This document shows, piece after piece, positions 9,106 through 17,885 of a DNA stretch of 34,532 nt; position 1 is the first letter of the stretch, and every line of letters starts with the position of its first letter. The stretch spans positions 1 to 34,532 of the forward strand of contig NZ_NDFH01000001.1 of the NCBI RefSeq assembly GCF_002239585.1, in the 5' to 3' direction. Origin of the DNA: Psychromonas sp. CD1 (GTDB lineage Bacteria > Pseudomonadota > Gammaproteobacteria > Enterobacterales > Psychromonadaceae). The position numbers and the translations under genes were made by a program. The notes beneath the pieces were generated by a model. The model saw only the letters and a program-made list of their open reading frames with translations, did not search any database and was not told the origin of the DNA.

Positions 9106-10001
9106 GTTTTTTTCCGTTTGGCGCGAGGGTGTGCTTTATCATACACCTCAGCCAGATGTTGAAAGTCTAAGTGTGTATAAACTTGGGTTGTGGATAAATT
9201 AGCATGACCCAATAGTGATTGTACTGCGCGTAAGTTACCACTTGACTCTAGCATATGTGTGGCAAAAGAGTGGCGTAATTTATGTGGGTTAAGATGACTG
9301 GGCAATTGTTGCTGTAGGCCCCACTTTTCCATACGCATTTGTACATTACGTGCCGATATGCGTTTTTTTTGTTTAGAAACAAAGAGCGCTTGTTCATTGC
9401 TTGAACAAAAATCAGGCCTTACTTTTAACCACGCTTTAAGACTGCTCACTGCTTTTTTTGTGATAGGTAATAAACGTTGCTTGCTACCTTTTCCTAAAAC
9501 CATTACCTCGGATTCACGTAACTTTAAATCTTTTAAATTAATCCCGACAAGTTCACTGAGTCGTAATCCCGAGGAGTACATCAGTTCCATCATGCATTGA
9601 TCGCGTAAACTTAAAGGATCATCTTCTTTAATATTAAGGAGCTGAAACACTTCATCGACAGAGATGTTTTTAGGTAGTGGTTTATCAAGCTTCGGTGTGA
9701 CGATACCTTTAGCAGGATTAAAGGTTAACACTTCATCTTGTACTAAAAATTCTAAAAAAGAACGCAAAGCAGATATTTTTGTCGCAATCGAACGAGACTT
9801 AATTCCTTTTTGATGTAGCTCTTTTATTATCATGCGAACATGATCGCTGTTTAAATCTTGCCATGATTTAATTTTTTGAGGTGCTAATAAACGTATAAAC
9901 TCGGCTAAGTTTCGCGAATAGTTTTGAATCGTAATTGGGCTTAATCCACGTTGGCTGGCAATGTGGTTAAGGTAGTTGTCGACTGTTTTTTGTAATCTCA
10001 T
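9102..10001 (-). CDS. xerC: Tyrosine recombinase XerC
   Basis: With XerD it resolves chromosome dimers at dif during division. The N-terminal SAM-like core-binding domain (about residues 1-95) is followed by the catalytic domain with the full set of active-site residues: R147 in SGLRLSE, K171, H240 and R243 in NPHKLRHSF, H266 in LLGHANLS, and nucleophile Y275 in TQVYTH. Length 299 is typical. The position between dapF and yigB is that of the housekeeping copy, not an integron or phage integrase. In many relatives a DUF484 gene (yigA) lies between dapF and xerC; here only 91 bp remain and no ORF fits. Confidence 0.97.
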   Translation of the reverse strand: MRLQKTVDNYLNHIASQRGLSPITIQNYSRNLAEFIRLLAPQKIKSWQDLNSDHVRMIIKELHQKGIKSRSIATKISALRSFLEFLVQDEVLTFNPAKGIVTPKLDKPLPKNISVDEVFQLLNIKEDDPLSLRDQCMMELMYSSGLRLSELVGINLKDLKLRESEVMVLGKGSKQRLLPITKKAVSSLKAWLKVRPDFCSSNEQALFVSKQKKRISARNVQMRMEKWGLQQQLPSHLNPHKLRHSFATHMLESSGNLRAVQSLLGHANLSTTQVYTHLDFQHLAEVYDKAHPRAKRKKT

Positions 10002-10032
10002 GATTATTCTTTATCAATGTCTAGGTGTATAC

Positions 10033-10069
10033 GTAAAAGGTAAACGTTATTACTACGTTTAACTTTTAC
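10033..10069. other. Strong hairpin in the dapF-xerC gap
   Basis: Arms 10033-10047 (GTAAAAGGTAAACGT) and 10055-10069 pair at 14 of 15 positions around a 7-nt loop. No T-run follows on the minus strand, so it is probably an mRNA processing or stabilising element inside the operon rather than a terminator. It lies where DUF484 is found in related genomes. Confidence 0.55.
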
Positions 10070-10092
10070 ATTTACATGTTGACGTTATGTGT

Positions 10093-10920
10093 TTAAATTT
10101 GAATATGGCCATCAAAGACAAATTCAGCCGCTCCCGTCATACGGACACTTTGACCCATTTGCCAGAAAAACTTAAGTGTTCCACCCTTTAGTTCAAGAGT
10201 ACAATGCGTGCTTAGTTTTCCTTGCAACTGGCCAATGACGGCGGCCGCACAGGCGCCTGTACCGCAAGCGAGTGTTTCGCCTACACCTCGCTCCCAAACG
10301 CGTAGCTTGGCAAAGTCAGGGCTTTTTATTTCTAAAAATGCCACATTAACTTTATTTGGGAAACGTTCATGATGCTCAATTAAAGGACCTAAAGTCGCAA
10401 CGGGTGCACTCTCGATGTCATCTACAAAAACAACACAATGAGGGTTTCCCATGGAAACAACTCCACAGATAACCGTGTGATCTTGCACTCGTAATATATA
10501 AGTTTTTTCTTCTTTTTTAGCAATAAAGGGGATTTTATTGGGTTCAAAAACAGGTTTTCCCATATCTACTGTAATATTGCCATCTTGTTCTATTTTTAGT
10601 TGTATTTTTCCTTTAGCAGTACTAACGTTGATCACCCTTTTTTGTGTTAAGCCTTTTAACTTAACAAAGCGTGCAAAGCAACGAGCACCGTTGCCACACT
10701 GCTCTACTTCATTGCCATCAGCATTAAAAATACGATAGTGAAAGTCAAGTTCGGGATCGTAAGGCGCCTCAACCAGTAACAATTGATCAAAACCGATGCC
10801 AAAATTTCGATCTGCTAAACGCTGAATGGCAGCTTTAGAAAGAAAGACACTTTGAGTGATATTGTCAATAACCATAAAGTCATTTCCGAGACCATGCATC
10901 TTTGAAAATTGGATATTCAT
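10093..10920 (-). CDS. dapF: Diaminopimelate epimerase
   Basis: PLP-independent epimerase interconverting LL- and meso-diaminopimelate, the penultimate step of lysine synthesis and the source of meso-DAP for peptidoglycan. The two catalytic cysteines are visible: C75 in EQCGNGARC and C219 in LACGTGACA. The N-terminal [10 protein letters not shown] signature is intact. Length 275 is normal (E. coli 274). It starts 10 bp after lysA ends, so the last two enzymes of the lysine pathway are co-transcribed. Confidence 0.98.
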   Translation of the reverse strand: MNIQFSKMHGLGNDFMVIDNITQSVFLSKAAIQRLADRNFGIGFDQLLLVEAPYDPELDFHYRIFNADGNEVEQCGNGARCFARFVKLKGLTQKRVINVSTAKGKIQLKIEQDGNITVDMGKPVFEPNKIPFIAKKEEKTYILRVQDHTVICGVVSMGNPHCVVFVDDIESAPVATLGPLIEHHERFPNKVNVAFLEIKSPDFAKLRVWERGVGETLACGTGACAAAVIGQLQGKLSTHCTLELKGGTLKFFWQMGQSVRMTGAAEFVFDGHIQI

Positions 10921-10930
10921 TTATTTGTTC

Positions 10931-12193
10931 CTAAGGTAAAACATGCTCACCGGCCCATAGATTTCGATGCTGTTCTCGCTCTCTTACAATAAATGCTTTT
11001 TCGTTATCAACCATAACTTCTACAGGTCGACAACGTGAATTATAATTTGAACTCATCGTTGATCCGTAAGCACCACTACTGCGGATAGCTAAGTAGTCGC
11101 CCTCTGCAATAGATAAAACACGATCTTTACCTAAAAAATCAGCACTTTCACAAATTGGGCCAACGATGTCATAATTACGTTGAGGTCGATGGTTTGATGT
11201 AAGTAGTTTATTATTAACAGGAATAATTTCTTGCCACGCATTATACAATGCAGGGCGAAGAAGATCGTTCATAGCAGCATCAACGATGGCAAAGTTTTTT
11301 TGTTCGTTAATTTTTAAATATTCTACTTTTGTTAGTAATATTCCCGCATTTGCCATGATTGCTCTGCCGGGTTCAAAGAGTAACTTTATCTTTCGATTAC
11401 CCATTTTTTTTATGATTTCGTTCATATATAAAGTTGGATTGGGTGGCGTTTCATTATTGTAAGGTACGCCTAATCCACCCCCTAAATCGAGATGCGTAAT
11501 AGATATTCCAAGATTTTCTAACTCATCAATTAAATTGAGTAATTTATCGATAGTATCTAGAAAGGGTGATAACTCCGTAATTTGTGAGCCAATATGGCAA
11601 TCTACACCTATTATTTCAATAAATTCAAGACCCATAGCAAGCTGATAAACAGTAATCGCTTGTTCAATTTCAATTCCAAATTTATTTTCTTTTAAACCCG
11701 TTGAAATGTAAGGGTGCGTTCCCGCATCGATATTTGGATTAATACGAATGGAGATAGGCGCTTTTTTATTTAAACTTTGGGCGACACGGTTAATGCGATA
11801 GAGCTCAGAGATTGACTCTACATTGAAACATAAAATAGATGCTTGTAATGCGGTAGATATTTCGACATCAGTTTTACCCACACCAGAGAAAACAACTTTT
11901 TTAGGATTGCCACCTGCTTGAATAACGCGTAATAGTTCACCCGCGGAAACAATATCAAAGCCAGAGCCTAAACGTGCCATTATATTTAAAACACCTAAGT
12001 TAGGGTTTGCTTTTACAGAATAACAAATTAAATGAGGGTAAGTATTAGCTGCCTTATCTAGACCCTTCCAATGCCTTTCTATCGTGGCTCTAGAATAGAC
12101 ATAAGCGGGCGTACCTGCTTTTTTGATGATATCTTCAATGGCTATATCTTCGACAAAAAGACGTCCATCCGTGTGATAATTAAAGTGATCCAA
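10931..12193 (-). CDS. lysA: Diaminopimelate decarboxylase
   Basis: PLP enzyme that decarboxylates meso-DAP to L-lysine. Fold-III alanine-racemase-like barrel with the PLP lysine K61 in YSVKANPN, the phosphate-binding glycine loop LGGGLGVPY (about 237-245), and the catalytic C348 in CESADFLGKD supplied across the dimer. Length 420 is typical. It heads the lysA-dapF-xerC-yigB-uvrD operon. Only 64 bp separate it from the small membrane-protein ORF upstream, too little for a lysine riboswitch, and none was recognised. The small lipoprotein gene lptM/yifL that often precedes this operon is not visible. Confidence 0.98.
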   Translation of the reverse strand: MDHFNYHTDGRLFVEDIAIEDIIKKAGTPAYVYSRATIERHWKGLDKAANTYPHLICYSVKANPNLGVLNIMARLGSGFDIVSAGELLRVIQAGGNPKKVVFSGVGKTDVEISTALQASILCFNVESISELYRINRVAQSLNKKAPISIRINPNIDAGTHPYISTGLKENKFGIEIEQAITVYQLAMGLEFIEIIGVDCHIGSQITELSPFLDTIDKLLNLIDELENLGISITHLDLGGGLGVPYNNETPPNPTLYMNEIIKKMGNRKIKLLFEPGRAIMANAGILLTKVEYLKINEQKNFAIVDAAMNDLLRPALYNAWQEIIPVNNKLLTSNHRPQRNYDIVGPICESADFLGKDRVLSIAEGDYLAIRSSGAYGSTMSSNYNSRCRPVEVMVDNEKAFIVREREQHRNLWAGEHVLP

Positions 12194-12257
12194 TTTAAAA
12201 CCCTCTTTATTTTTTATTGATCGGTAATATCCCTTATTTACCGGTTACAGTTACTGT

Positions 12258-12440
12258 TTAAGTTTTTATTATAAATATATAATTTTTATGTAGGAAAATA
12301 AAAATAACTATCAATAGAGATAAAACGTATAAATGGTAAGCCTCGTAGCCTTGTACCAAAACATCAAAAACAAGAAATAAAGAGCAAGTCACGAAGGTAC
12401 TTATGACTATTTCATAGAGCAGTTTTTTGTGAGCTATCAT
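12258..12440 (-). CDS. Small two-helix membrane protein, unknown function
   Basis: A 60-residue ORF from an ATG at 12440, chosen because GGGAG lies 8 nt upstream; the frame is open further upstream but without a better start. The sequence reads as a short basic N-terminus (MIAHKKLL), a first hydrophobic stretch (about 9-26), a polar turn with QGYEAYH, a second hydrophobic stretch (about 35-50) and a short tail with one lysine. There is no lipobox cysteine, so it is not LptM/YifL. It is on the same strand as lysA, 64 bp upstream, and could be in its transcript. I do not recognise the family; it may also be a chance ORF in AT-rich DNA. Confidence 0.45.
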   Translation of the reverse strand: MIAHKKLLYEIVISTFVTCSLFLVFDVLVQGYEAYHLYVLSLLIVIFIFLHKNYIFIIKT

Positions 12441-12545
12441 ATGTTGATCTCCCGTATTACTGAAACTAAAGGATAGCTCAATAAAAATAACAATCAAAAA
12501 ACGTGTGTTTTTATGTGATCGATTTCAAAGAGTTTTGGGTTGTAC

Positions 12546-12574
12546 TTGACCCTTCAAAAAATGGTATTTAGTTT
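12546..12574 (+). promoter_or_regulatory. Candidate sigma-70 promoter of coaD
   Basis: TTGACC (12546-12551), a 17-bp spacer, then TAGTTT (12569-12574), about 40 bp before the coaD start. The -35 differs from consensus at one base while the -10 is weak; the surrounding AT-richness makes the -10 choice uncertain. Confidence 0.4.
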
Positions 12575-12615
12575 TATTTTATGGTTCTAAAATAAGCAAA
12601 GAGAGTGTTGTTAAA

Positions 12616-13107
12616 ATGAAAACAGTAATTTTCCCTGGAACGTTTGATCCCGTGACACATGGACATCTTGATTTATTACAACGTGCGGCTTGCATTGCAG
12701 ACAAAGTCATTGTTGGCGTAGCGTTAAATGAGAGTAAAAAAACGCTGTTTAATATTGAAGAGCGTTGTGCTCTTCTTCGGCAAGTAACGACTTCCCTGAG
12801 CAATGTTGAGATAGAGCCCTTCTCGGGTTTATTAGCAGATTTTGCTAAAGATAAAAAAGCAATTGCTTTGATTAGAGGCATTCGATGTGGTGCGGATGTC
12901 GAATACGAAATTCAATTATCGCAACTTAATAAAATATTAAATCCACAATTAGAGACGATTTTGTTAGTGGCGAATAACCGAAGTAGTTTTATCTCCTCGA
13001 CGGTAGTCAAAGAAGTGTTTAAACATGGTGGGGATATTACGCAACTTGCGCCTTTTGTAGTACAAGAAGCATTGTTTAAAAAAAATAAAGACAAAGAGAG
13101 CACATAA
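12616..13107 (+). CDS. coaD: Phosphopantetheine adenylyltransferase
   Basis: Transfers AMP from ATP to 4'-phosphopantetheine, the penultimate step of coenzyme A synthesis. The nucleotidyltransferase signature FPGTFDPVTHGHLDL occupies residues 6-20, with the GH pair at 16-17. ALIRGIR (about 88-94) and the EYEIQLSQLN segment follow, and the ATP-grasping FISSTVVKEV is at about 124-133. Length 163 is close to E. coli CoaD (159). It is convergent with mutM, its neighbour in many gammaproteobacteria, but here in opposite orientation. CoaBC, which makes phosphopantetheine, is encoded 2.4 kb downstream on the same strand. Confidence 0.97.
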   Translation: MKTVIFPGTFDPVTHGHLDLLQRAACIADKVIVGVALNESKKTLFNIEERCALLRQVTTSLSNVEIEPFSGLLADFAKDKKAIALIRGIRCGADVEYEIQLSQLNKILNPQLETILLVANNRSSFISSTVVKEVFKHGGDITQLAPFVVQEALFKKNKDKEST

Positions 13108-13196
13108 AGAAACAGCGTTAAATTGGCCTGTTATTGCACACCGCGGGTTATTTGGCATTTAAGCAACTCTGGCGACGAAAACATATAAATTGCTCT

Positions 13197-13233
13197 CTAT
13201 GCGCTTTTTTGAGCGCTTTACATTTAAGCATAG
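13197..13233 (+). terminator. Hairpin between convergent coaD and mutM
   Basis: GCGCT (13201-13205) pairs with AGCGC (13212-13216) around TTTTTG and is followed by TTTAC; an outer CTATGC/GCATAG pairing (13197-13202 with 13228-13233) offers an alternative fold. The position between two converging stops suits a terminator, but the T-run is poor on both strands. Confidence 0.4.
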
Positions 13234-13249
13234 CATGAGGCCATGGCCA

Positions 13250-14062
13250 TTAAGTTTGGCAATGGTCGCAATACACACTATTTCTACCTGCTAGTTTTAG
13301 TGAGCTTAAAGGACCTAAACAAATAGGGCAGTGACCACCTTTTTTGCCATAAATATGTAATTGTTGTTGAAAATATCCTGGTTTACCATCACTCCCGACA
13401 AAATCCTTTAATGTCGTTCCACCTTGTTCAATTGCTGTTTTTAATACTTTTTGGATTTCTTGTACCAATAATTGATAGCGCTCTAAGGAGATGTCACCCG
13501 CTCTTAGCGTAGGCTTGATTGCACTTAAAAAAAGCGCTTCAGTGGCATAAATATTACCGACGCCGGTGAGAACTCTCTGATCCATAATAAATTGTTTTAC
13601 AGCGAGTCTACGTCGTTTGCTTTTTTCATACAGATATTCACCTGTTAAATCAACGCTCAAAGGCTCTACACCAAGATTGCAGAGCAATTTGTGAGCATAG
13701 GGGTTAAGGCCTAGCCATAGAATGGCGCCAAAGCGTCTGGGGTCTGTGTAGCGTAATAAACAGTGTGTAAAGACAATGTCTGCATGATCGTGTTTTTCTG
13801 TGGGGGTATTTAAAGGGCAAATACGTAAACTACCCGACATGCCAAGATGGATTAATAACGTGCCCGATTCAAAGTTGAGTAAAAGGTATTTAGCGCGACG
13901 TTCAATAGACAATAAGGTTTTGTGTACTAGGTAAACGTGCAAATCTTCAGGGATTTTCCAGCGCAGTTGTCTTTGGCGGATCTCGATATACTCTATTTTA
14001 TCACCGATAATATGTACGCTAATACCTCGCCGTGTAGTTTCGACTTCGGGTAACTCTGGCAT
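13250..14062 (-). CDS. mutM: Formamidopyrimidine-DNA glycosylase
   Basis: Base-excision repair enzyme removing 8-oxoguanine and formamidopyrimidines, with AP lyase activity. After Met removal the N-terminal PELPEVE gives catalytic P2 and E3; K58 in RRAKYLLL is the conserved beta-strand lysine. The C-terminal zinc finger is complete (CPIC near the start, CDHC near the end) and carries the GRNSVYC arginine that contacts DNA. Length 270 matches E. coli (269). A good AGGAG precedes the ATG. The gene follows a membrane-protein ORF by 27 bp and is probably in one transcript with it. Confidence 0.97.
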   Translation of the reverse strand: MPELPEVETTRRGISVHIIGDKIEYIEIRQRQLRWKIPEDLHVYLVHKTLLSIERRAKYLLLNFESGTLLIHLGMSGSLRICPLNTPTEKHDHADIVFTHCLLRYTDPRRFGAILWLGLNPYAHKLLCNLGVEPLSVDLTGEYLYEKSKRRRLAVKQFIMDQRVLTGVGNIYATEALFLSAIKPTLRAGDISLERYQLLVQEIQKVLKTAIEQGGTTLKDFVGSDGKPGYFQQQLHIYGKKGGHCPICLGPLSSLKLAGRNSVYCDHCQT

Positions 14063-14089
14063 GTTATCTCCTTACATCACAAAACGTAT

Positions 14090-14539
14090 TTATTGACCCA
14101 AAAGTAAAGGCAGTTGTTGGCTATTGAGTAAAAGCGTTCTTTCATTATTATATTGCAATAAATAATCATCTCCTTGTTGGATCAATTGAATTATTATAGG
14201 TTGCGTTTCATTGGCCGTATAGACTTGTATGGTAAATGGATATTTAGGCTCTTTGATAGGGACTTCTGAGGGCAACTCAATACTTTGCCAGTTGTGTACT
14301 AACTTAGCAAGTTGTTGTGGAGATAAACCTAAAGACGGTTCACTTATCCAATCGCGTCCGTTGCGTTTAATGCTAAAATCGGATGTTTTTATTTCAACAA
14401 TGACTAACTCTGCATCGATTAAGGTATGCGAATTATGTTTCACTTTGAATAAAATACGTTGACTGAAATTGAAAAAAAAGACAATTATTAAAACACCGAA
14501 AATAAGTACATTATTCCAACCCTTTTTCGATAAACGCAT
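14090..14539 (-). CDS. Membrane-anchored protein of unknown function upstream of mutM
   Basis: 149 residues with a strong AGGAG ribosome site. A short basic N-terminus (MRLSKKGW) precedes one hydrophobic segment (about 11-27), which looks like an uncleaved anchor, followed by a soluble, probably periplasmic domain rich in beta-type sequence. No cysteines and no catalytic motif are visible. It lies between the rpmBG terminator and mutM on the same strand, so mutM is likely read from the same transcript. I believe similar small anchored ORFs occur near mutM in related marine gammaproteobacteria, but cannot confirm this. Function unknown. Confidence 0.72.
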   Translation of the reverse strand: MRLSKKGWNNVLIFGVLIIVFFFNFSQRILFKVKHNSHTLIDAELVIVEIKTSDFSIKRNGRDWISEPSLGLSPQQLAKLVHNWQSIELPSEVPIKEPKYPFTIQVYTANETQPIIIQLIQQGDDYLLQYNNERTLLLNSQQLPLLLGQ

Positions 14540-14566
14540 GATCTCTCCTTTTTTGGATATAAAAAA

Positions 14567-14584
14567 ACCCAGTATAGACTGGGT
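14567..14584 (-). terminator. Rho-independent terminator after rpmB-rpmG
   Basis: ACCCAG (14567-14572) and CTGGGT (14579-14584) form a 6-7 bp stem with a 6-nt loop. On the minus strand it is followed by seven Ts, ideal for ending rpmBG; on the plus strand it is followed by TCTTTTT, so it may work in both directions. Confidence 0.85.
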
Positions 14585-14605
14585 TCTTTTTAGATAAAAT
14601 CAAAT

Positions 14606-14761
14606 TTACTTGATTTTGCCTTCTTTGTACATAACATGCTTACGTACAACAGGATCAAACTTTTTGATTTCAAACTTTTCAGGCATAGTCTTTTTATTTT
14701 TATCTGTAGTATAAAAATGACCAGTACCAGCACTTGAATTTAAACGAATTTTATCACGCAT
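14606..14761 (-). CDS. rpmG: Ribosomal protein L33
   Basis: A 51-residue large-subunit protein, read directly from the sequence. It begins [19 protein letters not shown] and ends VMYKEGKIK, with the [16 protein letters not shown] and [10 protein letters not shown] segments characteristic of L33. It lacks the CxxC pairs of zinc-binding L33 variants, so it is the zinc-independent form. It starts 11 bp after the rpmB stop and precedes the terminator, giving the standard rpmB-rpmG operon. Confidence 0.97.
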   Translation of the reverse strand: MRDKIRLNSSAGTGHFYTTDKNKKTMPEKFEIKKFDPVVRKHVMYKEGKIK

Positions 14762-14772
14762 TTTACTGCTCC

Positions 14773-15009
14773 TTAAACTTTAACGCCATTAGCACGGATA
14801 TCAGCAAGAACTGTATCAATACCTTTTTTGTCGATGATACGCATACCTTTAGTAGTTAAGCGTAATTTAACAAAACGATTCTCACTTTCAACCCAAAAAC
14901 GGTGTGTTTGAAGGTTTGGTAAGAAACGACGTCGTGTGCGGTTCTTTGCGTGTGATACATTGTTACCCGTCATAGGACGCTTGCCTGTAACTTGACATAC
15001 TCTAGACAT
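14773..15009 (-). CDS. rpmB: Ribosomal protein L28
   Basis: A 78-residue large-subunit protein starting [12 protein letters not shown]. This start is preferred over an in-frame ATG 23 codons upstream because GGGAGA lies just before it, the family begins here, and the upstream extension would overlap the structured leader. [21 protein letters not shown] is the core L28 signature (given here only in part as [15 protein letters not shown]). Co-transcribed with rpmG from a strong promoter about 90 bp upstream. Confidence 0.98.
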   Translation of the reverse strand: MSRVCQVTGKRPMTGNNVSHAKNRTRRRFLPNLQTHRFWVESENRFVKLRLTTKGMRIIDKKGIDTVLADIRANGVKV

Positions 15010-15095
15010 GTCTTTGTCTCCCAAAATAATAGTTTTACTCGAGCAAAATAGTCGAACACCTTTTTTAGCCGTCGCCAAAGGCGTCGAGGGCGCAT

Positions 15096-15124
15096 TTTAT
15101 ACATGATCGAGTATGAAAGATCAA
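15096..15124 (-). promoter_or_regulatory. Strong sigma-70 promoter of rpmB-rpmG
   Basis: On the minus strand TTGATC (15119-15124), a 17-bp spacer and TATAAA (15096-15101) are followed by a GC-rich ATGCGCC discriminator, the arrangement of growth-rate and ppGpp-sensitive ribosomal promoters. The leader contains a near-perfect dyad around GACGCC-TTT-GGCG (about 15070-15088) that could fold in the mRNA. Confidence 0.72.
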
Positions 15125-15552
15125 CAAAAGTGTGAATTAATGTCTTAAATCTCGCCATTTTTTGGAAAAAAAAGGTTTTTTTTGATTTAAGAGGGAAAAT
15201 AACAAGAAAAAAAAGAGTGAAAATAAAGCACTAAAATCTGCTTTTTAATGTTTTTTTGAGGGTGATCTCGCTTAGTATTTTAAAAAATCATAAGGGGTTT
15301 TCATGTTTTTTCTAAGAGTTCTGCTACCTTTAATTGCACTCTTTAAAAATAAAAATGTTGTACGTCATAATACGGCTATAAAAACACGTAATTGAAGTTT
15401 TTTCTATGGTTTTTTTCTGTTTTATTTATCTTATTTAAGGTGGCAATACATTGAAATTATACTGAGTTTCTTAAGTTCTATTTTTATTTTGCCACATCTT
15501 GAGAAAGGTGTTTGTGTTATTGTATTACTCTTTTTATTGACGAGTAGCGTTT
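15125..15552. other. Gene-free region between rpmB and coaBC; radC absent
   Basis: Very AT-rich, with A and T homopolymers and no ORF of coding character. It must hold the coaBC promoter, but no single -35/-10 pair stands out. A 6-bp AAGAGT/ACTCTT dyad (15314-15319 with 15338-15343) is the only other structure seen. In E. coli and Vibrio radC (yicR) occupies this position; no trace of its conserved HNHPSG region is visible here. Confidence 0.55.
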
Positions 15553-16815
15553 ATGTCTATGGATATGCAATTTTTAGCGGGGAAAAAAATATTATTGGGT
15601 ATTTCAGGTGGTATTGCCGCCTATAAGTGCGCGGAACTGACGCGTCGTTTGAGAGATCATGGTGCGGATATTCGTGTGGTAATGACAAAATCGGCGCAAG
15701 AGTTTATTACGCCGTTAACGATGCAAGCTGTTTCTGGGCATATAGTTGCCTCATCATTACTCGATCCGCAAGCAGAAGCGGGTATGGGACATATCGAGTT
15801 AGGGAAATGGGCGGACATGATATTACTTGCGCCTGCAACGGCTAATTTAATCGCTCGATTGCACGGTGGTTTTGCCGATGAATTGCTCACCACTTTGTGC
15901 TTAGCATCGACTGCTCCTATTGTTATCGCACCCGCTATGAATATGCAAATGTATTTAGCATCCGCTACTCAATATAATTTGAAACGTTTAGAAAAACGCC
16001 ATTTTTTTATATGGGGGCCCGGTTACGGTATCCAAGCTTGTGGCGATGTAGGTCCTGGACGGATGCTTGAAACAGATGATTTAGTACAACGAACTATTGA
16101 TTTTTTCACACCTAAAGAAACTGTATTCGAAGGGGTAAATATCACGATCACAGCTGGTCCAACTCAAGAGGCTTTAGATCCTGTACGTTATATTAGTAAT
16201 CATAGTTCAGGGAAGATGGGATTTGCGTTGGCGACTATTGCAGAGCAGTGGGGGGCAAATGTCACGTTGATAAGTGGACCCACGGCCTTGCCCACACCTA
16301 AAAATGTACATCGAGAAAAAGTTGTTAGTGCATTGCAAATGCTTAAAGCAAGTATTAACACCATTAATAATTGTGATATTTTCATTGGTTGTGCTGCTGT
16401 TGCCGATTATCGTGCTCAAGATATTTGTCAGCAAAAAATAAAAAAAACATCCCAAAGTGAAGACTTGATACTTCGTTTAGTGAAAAATCCTGATATTATT
16501 GCAAGCGTAGCTAATCATCCCAACCGACCTTATTGTGTCGGCTTTGCCGCAGAAACAGAATCCTTAGAACAGTACGCCCGAGGTAAATTAAAAAGTAAAA
16601 AATTAGATTTAATTGCTGCCAATGATGTGGCAAAAGAAGGGCAAGGATTCAATAGTGAAAAAAATGCTCTGACTGTATTTTCTAACAGACAAAGATTTGA
16701 TATAAAACTTGCAGATAAAAAAGAAGTTGCTCGACAACTCCTCAAAATCATTAGCGAGCAATACCAGAAAAAATTAACGCGAGATACAAAAAATAATGAA
16801 ACAGATCCAACTTAA
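15553..16815 (+). CDS. coaBC: Bifunctional phosphopantothenoylcysteine decarboxylase / phosphopantothenate-cysteine ligase
   Basis: Makes 4'-phosphopantetheine from phosphopantothenate and cysteine in two steps. The N-terminal FMN-dependent CoaC half (about 1-190) shows [10 protein letters not shown], active-site H80 ([10 protein letters not shown]), N130 in PAMNMQM and C163 in [11 protein letters not shown]. The C-terminal CoaB half begins with [18 protein letters not shown], continues with SSGKMG and GCAAVADYR, and has the KIKK lysine motif near 295-298. Length 420 is slightly over E. coli (406). The start could also be the ATG two codons later. The dut start lies 20 bp inside its 3' end. 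Confidence 0.97.
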   Translation: MSMDMQFLAGKKILLGISGGIAAYKCAELTRRLRDHGADIRVVMTKSAQEFITPLTMQAVSGHIVASSLLDPQAEAGMGHIELGKWADMILLAPATANLIARLHGGFADELLTTLCLASTAPIVIAPAMNMQMYLASATQYNLKRLEKRHFFIWGPGYGIQACGDVGPGRMLETDDLVQRTIDFFTPKETVFEGVNITITAGPTQEALDPVRYISNHSSGKMGFALATIAEQWGANVTLISGPTALPTPKNVHREKVVSALQMLKASINTINNCDIFIGCAAVADYRAQDICQQKIKKTSQSEDLILRLVKNPDIIASVANHPNRPYCVGFAAETESLEQYARGKLKSKKLDLIAANDVAKEGQGFNSEKNALTVFSNRQRFDIKLADKKEVARQLLKIISEQYQKKLTRDTKNNETDPT

Positions 16816-17251
16816 AATACTTGATCCCCGTATTGGTCATGAGTTTCCTTTTCCTGAGCATGCAACGTCAGGCTCTGCAGGCATGGATTTATGTGCCTGT
16901 ATTAATGAGCCGTTAGTGCTTGCACCAGGAGAGACACAATTGATTGCAACTGGTATTGCCATTCACATTGCCGATCCCACCTTAGCCGCGACGATTTTAC
17001 CGCGTTCAGGGCTGGGTCATAAGCACGGTATTGTTCTGGGAAATTTAGTTGGATTAATTGATTCAGATTATCAAGGACCTTTAATGGTTTCTTGTTGGAA
17101 TCGTAGCCAAAAAGAATTCACTCTTTTACCTGGCGAGCGACTAGCACAATTAGTTTTTTTGCCGATAGTGCAAGTCGCATTTGAAGTGGTCGAAAACTTT
17201 ACTCGTTCCGATCGTGGTGAAGGTGGTTTCGGGCATACAGGTAAGTTATAA
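16796..17251 (+). CDS. dut: Deoxyuridine 5'-triphosphate nucleotidohydrolase
   Basis: Trimeric dUTPase converting dUTP to dUMP and pyrophosphate, keeping uracil out of DNA and supplying thymidylate synthesis. The five family motifs are visible: motif 1 GSAGMDLCA, motif 2 [11 protein letters not shown], motif 3 [11 protein letters not shown], motif 4 [10 protein letters not shown], and motif 5 [13 protein letters not shown] at the flexible C-terminus. Length 151 equals the E. coli enzyme. It overlaps coaBC by 20 bp, so translation is coupled; coaBC-dut-slmA order is conserved in enterics. Confidence 0.98.
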   Translation: MKQIQLKILDPRIGHEFPFPEHATSGSAGMDLCACINEPLVLAPGETQLIATGIAIHIADPTLAATILPRSGLGHKHGIVLGNLVGLIDSDYQGPLMVSCWNRSQKEFTLLPGERLAQLVFLPIVQVAFEVVENFTRSDRGEGGFGHTGKL

Positions 17252-17269
17252 CAGAGGGAATTGCTGGAC

Positions 17270-17872
17270 ATGGTTACAAAAACATTGAAAAAAAAGATAA
17301 ATCGTAAAGAGGATATTCTACGCGCGCTTGCAGAAATGTTGGAAGGTAAACCTGGGCAACGAATTACAACCGCAAAACTGGCAAAACAAGTGGGTGTTTC
17401 TGAGGCGGCTTTATACCGTCATTTTCCTAGTAAAGCGAGAATGTTTGAGGGCTTAATAGATTTTATAGAATCAACTATTTTTACTCAAATTAATATTATT
17501 AAAGAGCAACAAAAGCAGACTTTTACACGAATTGAGCACATTTTGTATTTTTTATTAGGATTTGCAGAGCAAAATCCTGGAATTAGTCGATTATTAACAG
17601 GAGATGCATTGCAAGGAGAGAATGAACGACTACAAGCACGTATTGAACATATTTTTTTGAAGTTGGAATCACAAATAAAGCAAATATTAAGAGAAAAACC
17701 AATGTTAGATGGTACAAAACTGCAGATGGATGAAACAGTGCTAGCTAATTTACTACTCGCGTATGTGGAAGGGCGCATGAGTCAATTTGTGCGCAGTCAA
17801 TTTAAACAGAAACCGACTCAAAATTTCAAAGTTCAGTGGTTGTTTTTTTATAATCAATTAAAACAAAGCTAA
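17270..17872 (+). CDS. slmA: Nucleoid occlusion factor SlmA
   Basis: TetR-fold DNA-binding protein that blocks FtsZ-ring formation over the nucleoid. The N-terminal helix-turn-helix reads [20 protein letters not shown] (about residues 31-50), nearly identical to the E. coli protein, and the C-terminal all-alpha domain mediates dimerisation and FtsZ binding. I chose ATG 17270 (MVTKTLKKK, 200 residues) because it matches family length. A TTG at 17261 is closer to the GAGGG ribosome site but only 2-3 nt from it. Co-directional with dut (18 bp gap) and mscS (13 bp gap). Confidence 0.95.
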   Translation: MVTKTLKKKINRKEDILRALAEMLEGKPGQRITTAKLAKQVGVSEAALYRHFPSKARMFEGLIDFIESTIFTQINIIKEQQKQTFTRIEHILYFLLGFAEQNPGISRLLTGDALQGENERLQARIEHIFLKLESQIKQILREKPMLDGTKLQMDETVLANLLLAYVEGRMSQFVRSQFKQKPTQNFKVQWLFFYNQLKQS

Positions 17873-17885
17873 TGAAGGAGATATT

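Noticed and set aside
12194..12257. Possible lysine riboswitch before lysA
   Set aside because: The gap is only 64 bp, much shorter than a lysine riboswitch, and no such fold is visible.
12579..12881. 100-codon minus-strand frame across coaD
   Set aside because: Shadow of the clearly coding coaD frame; no start signal or family match.
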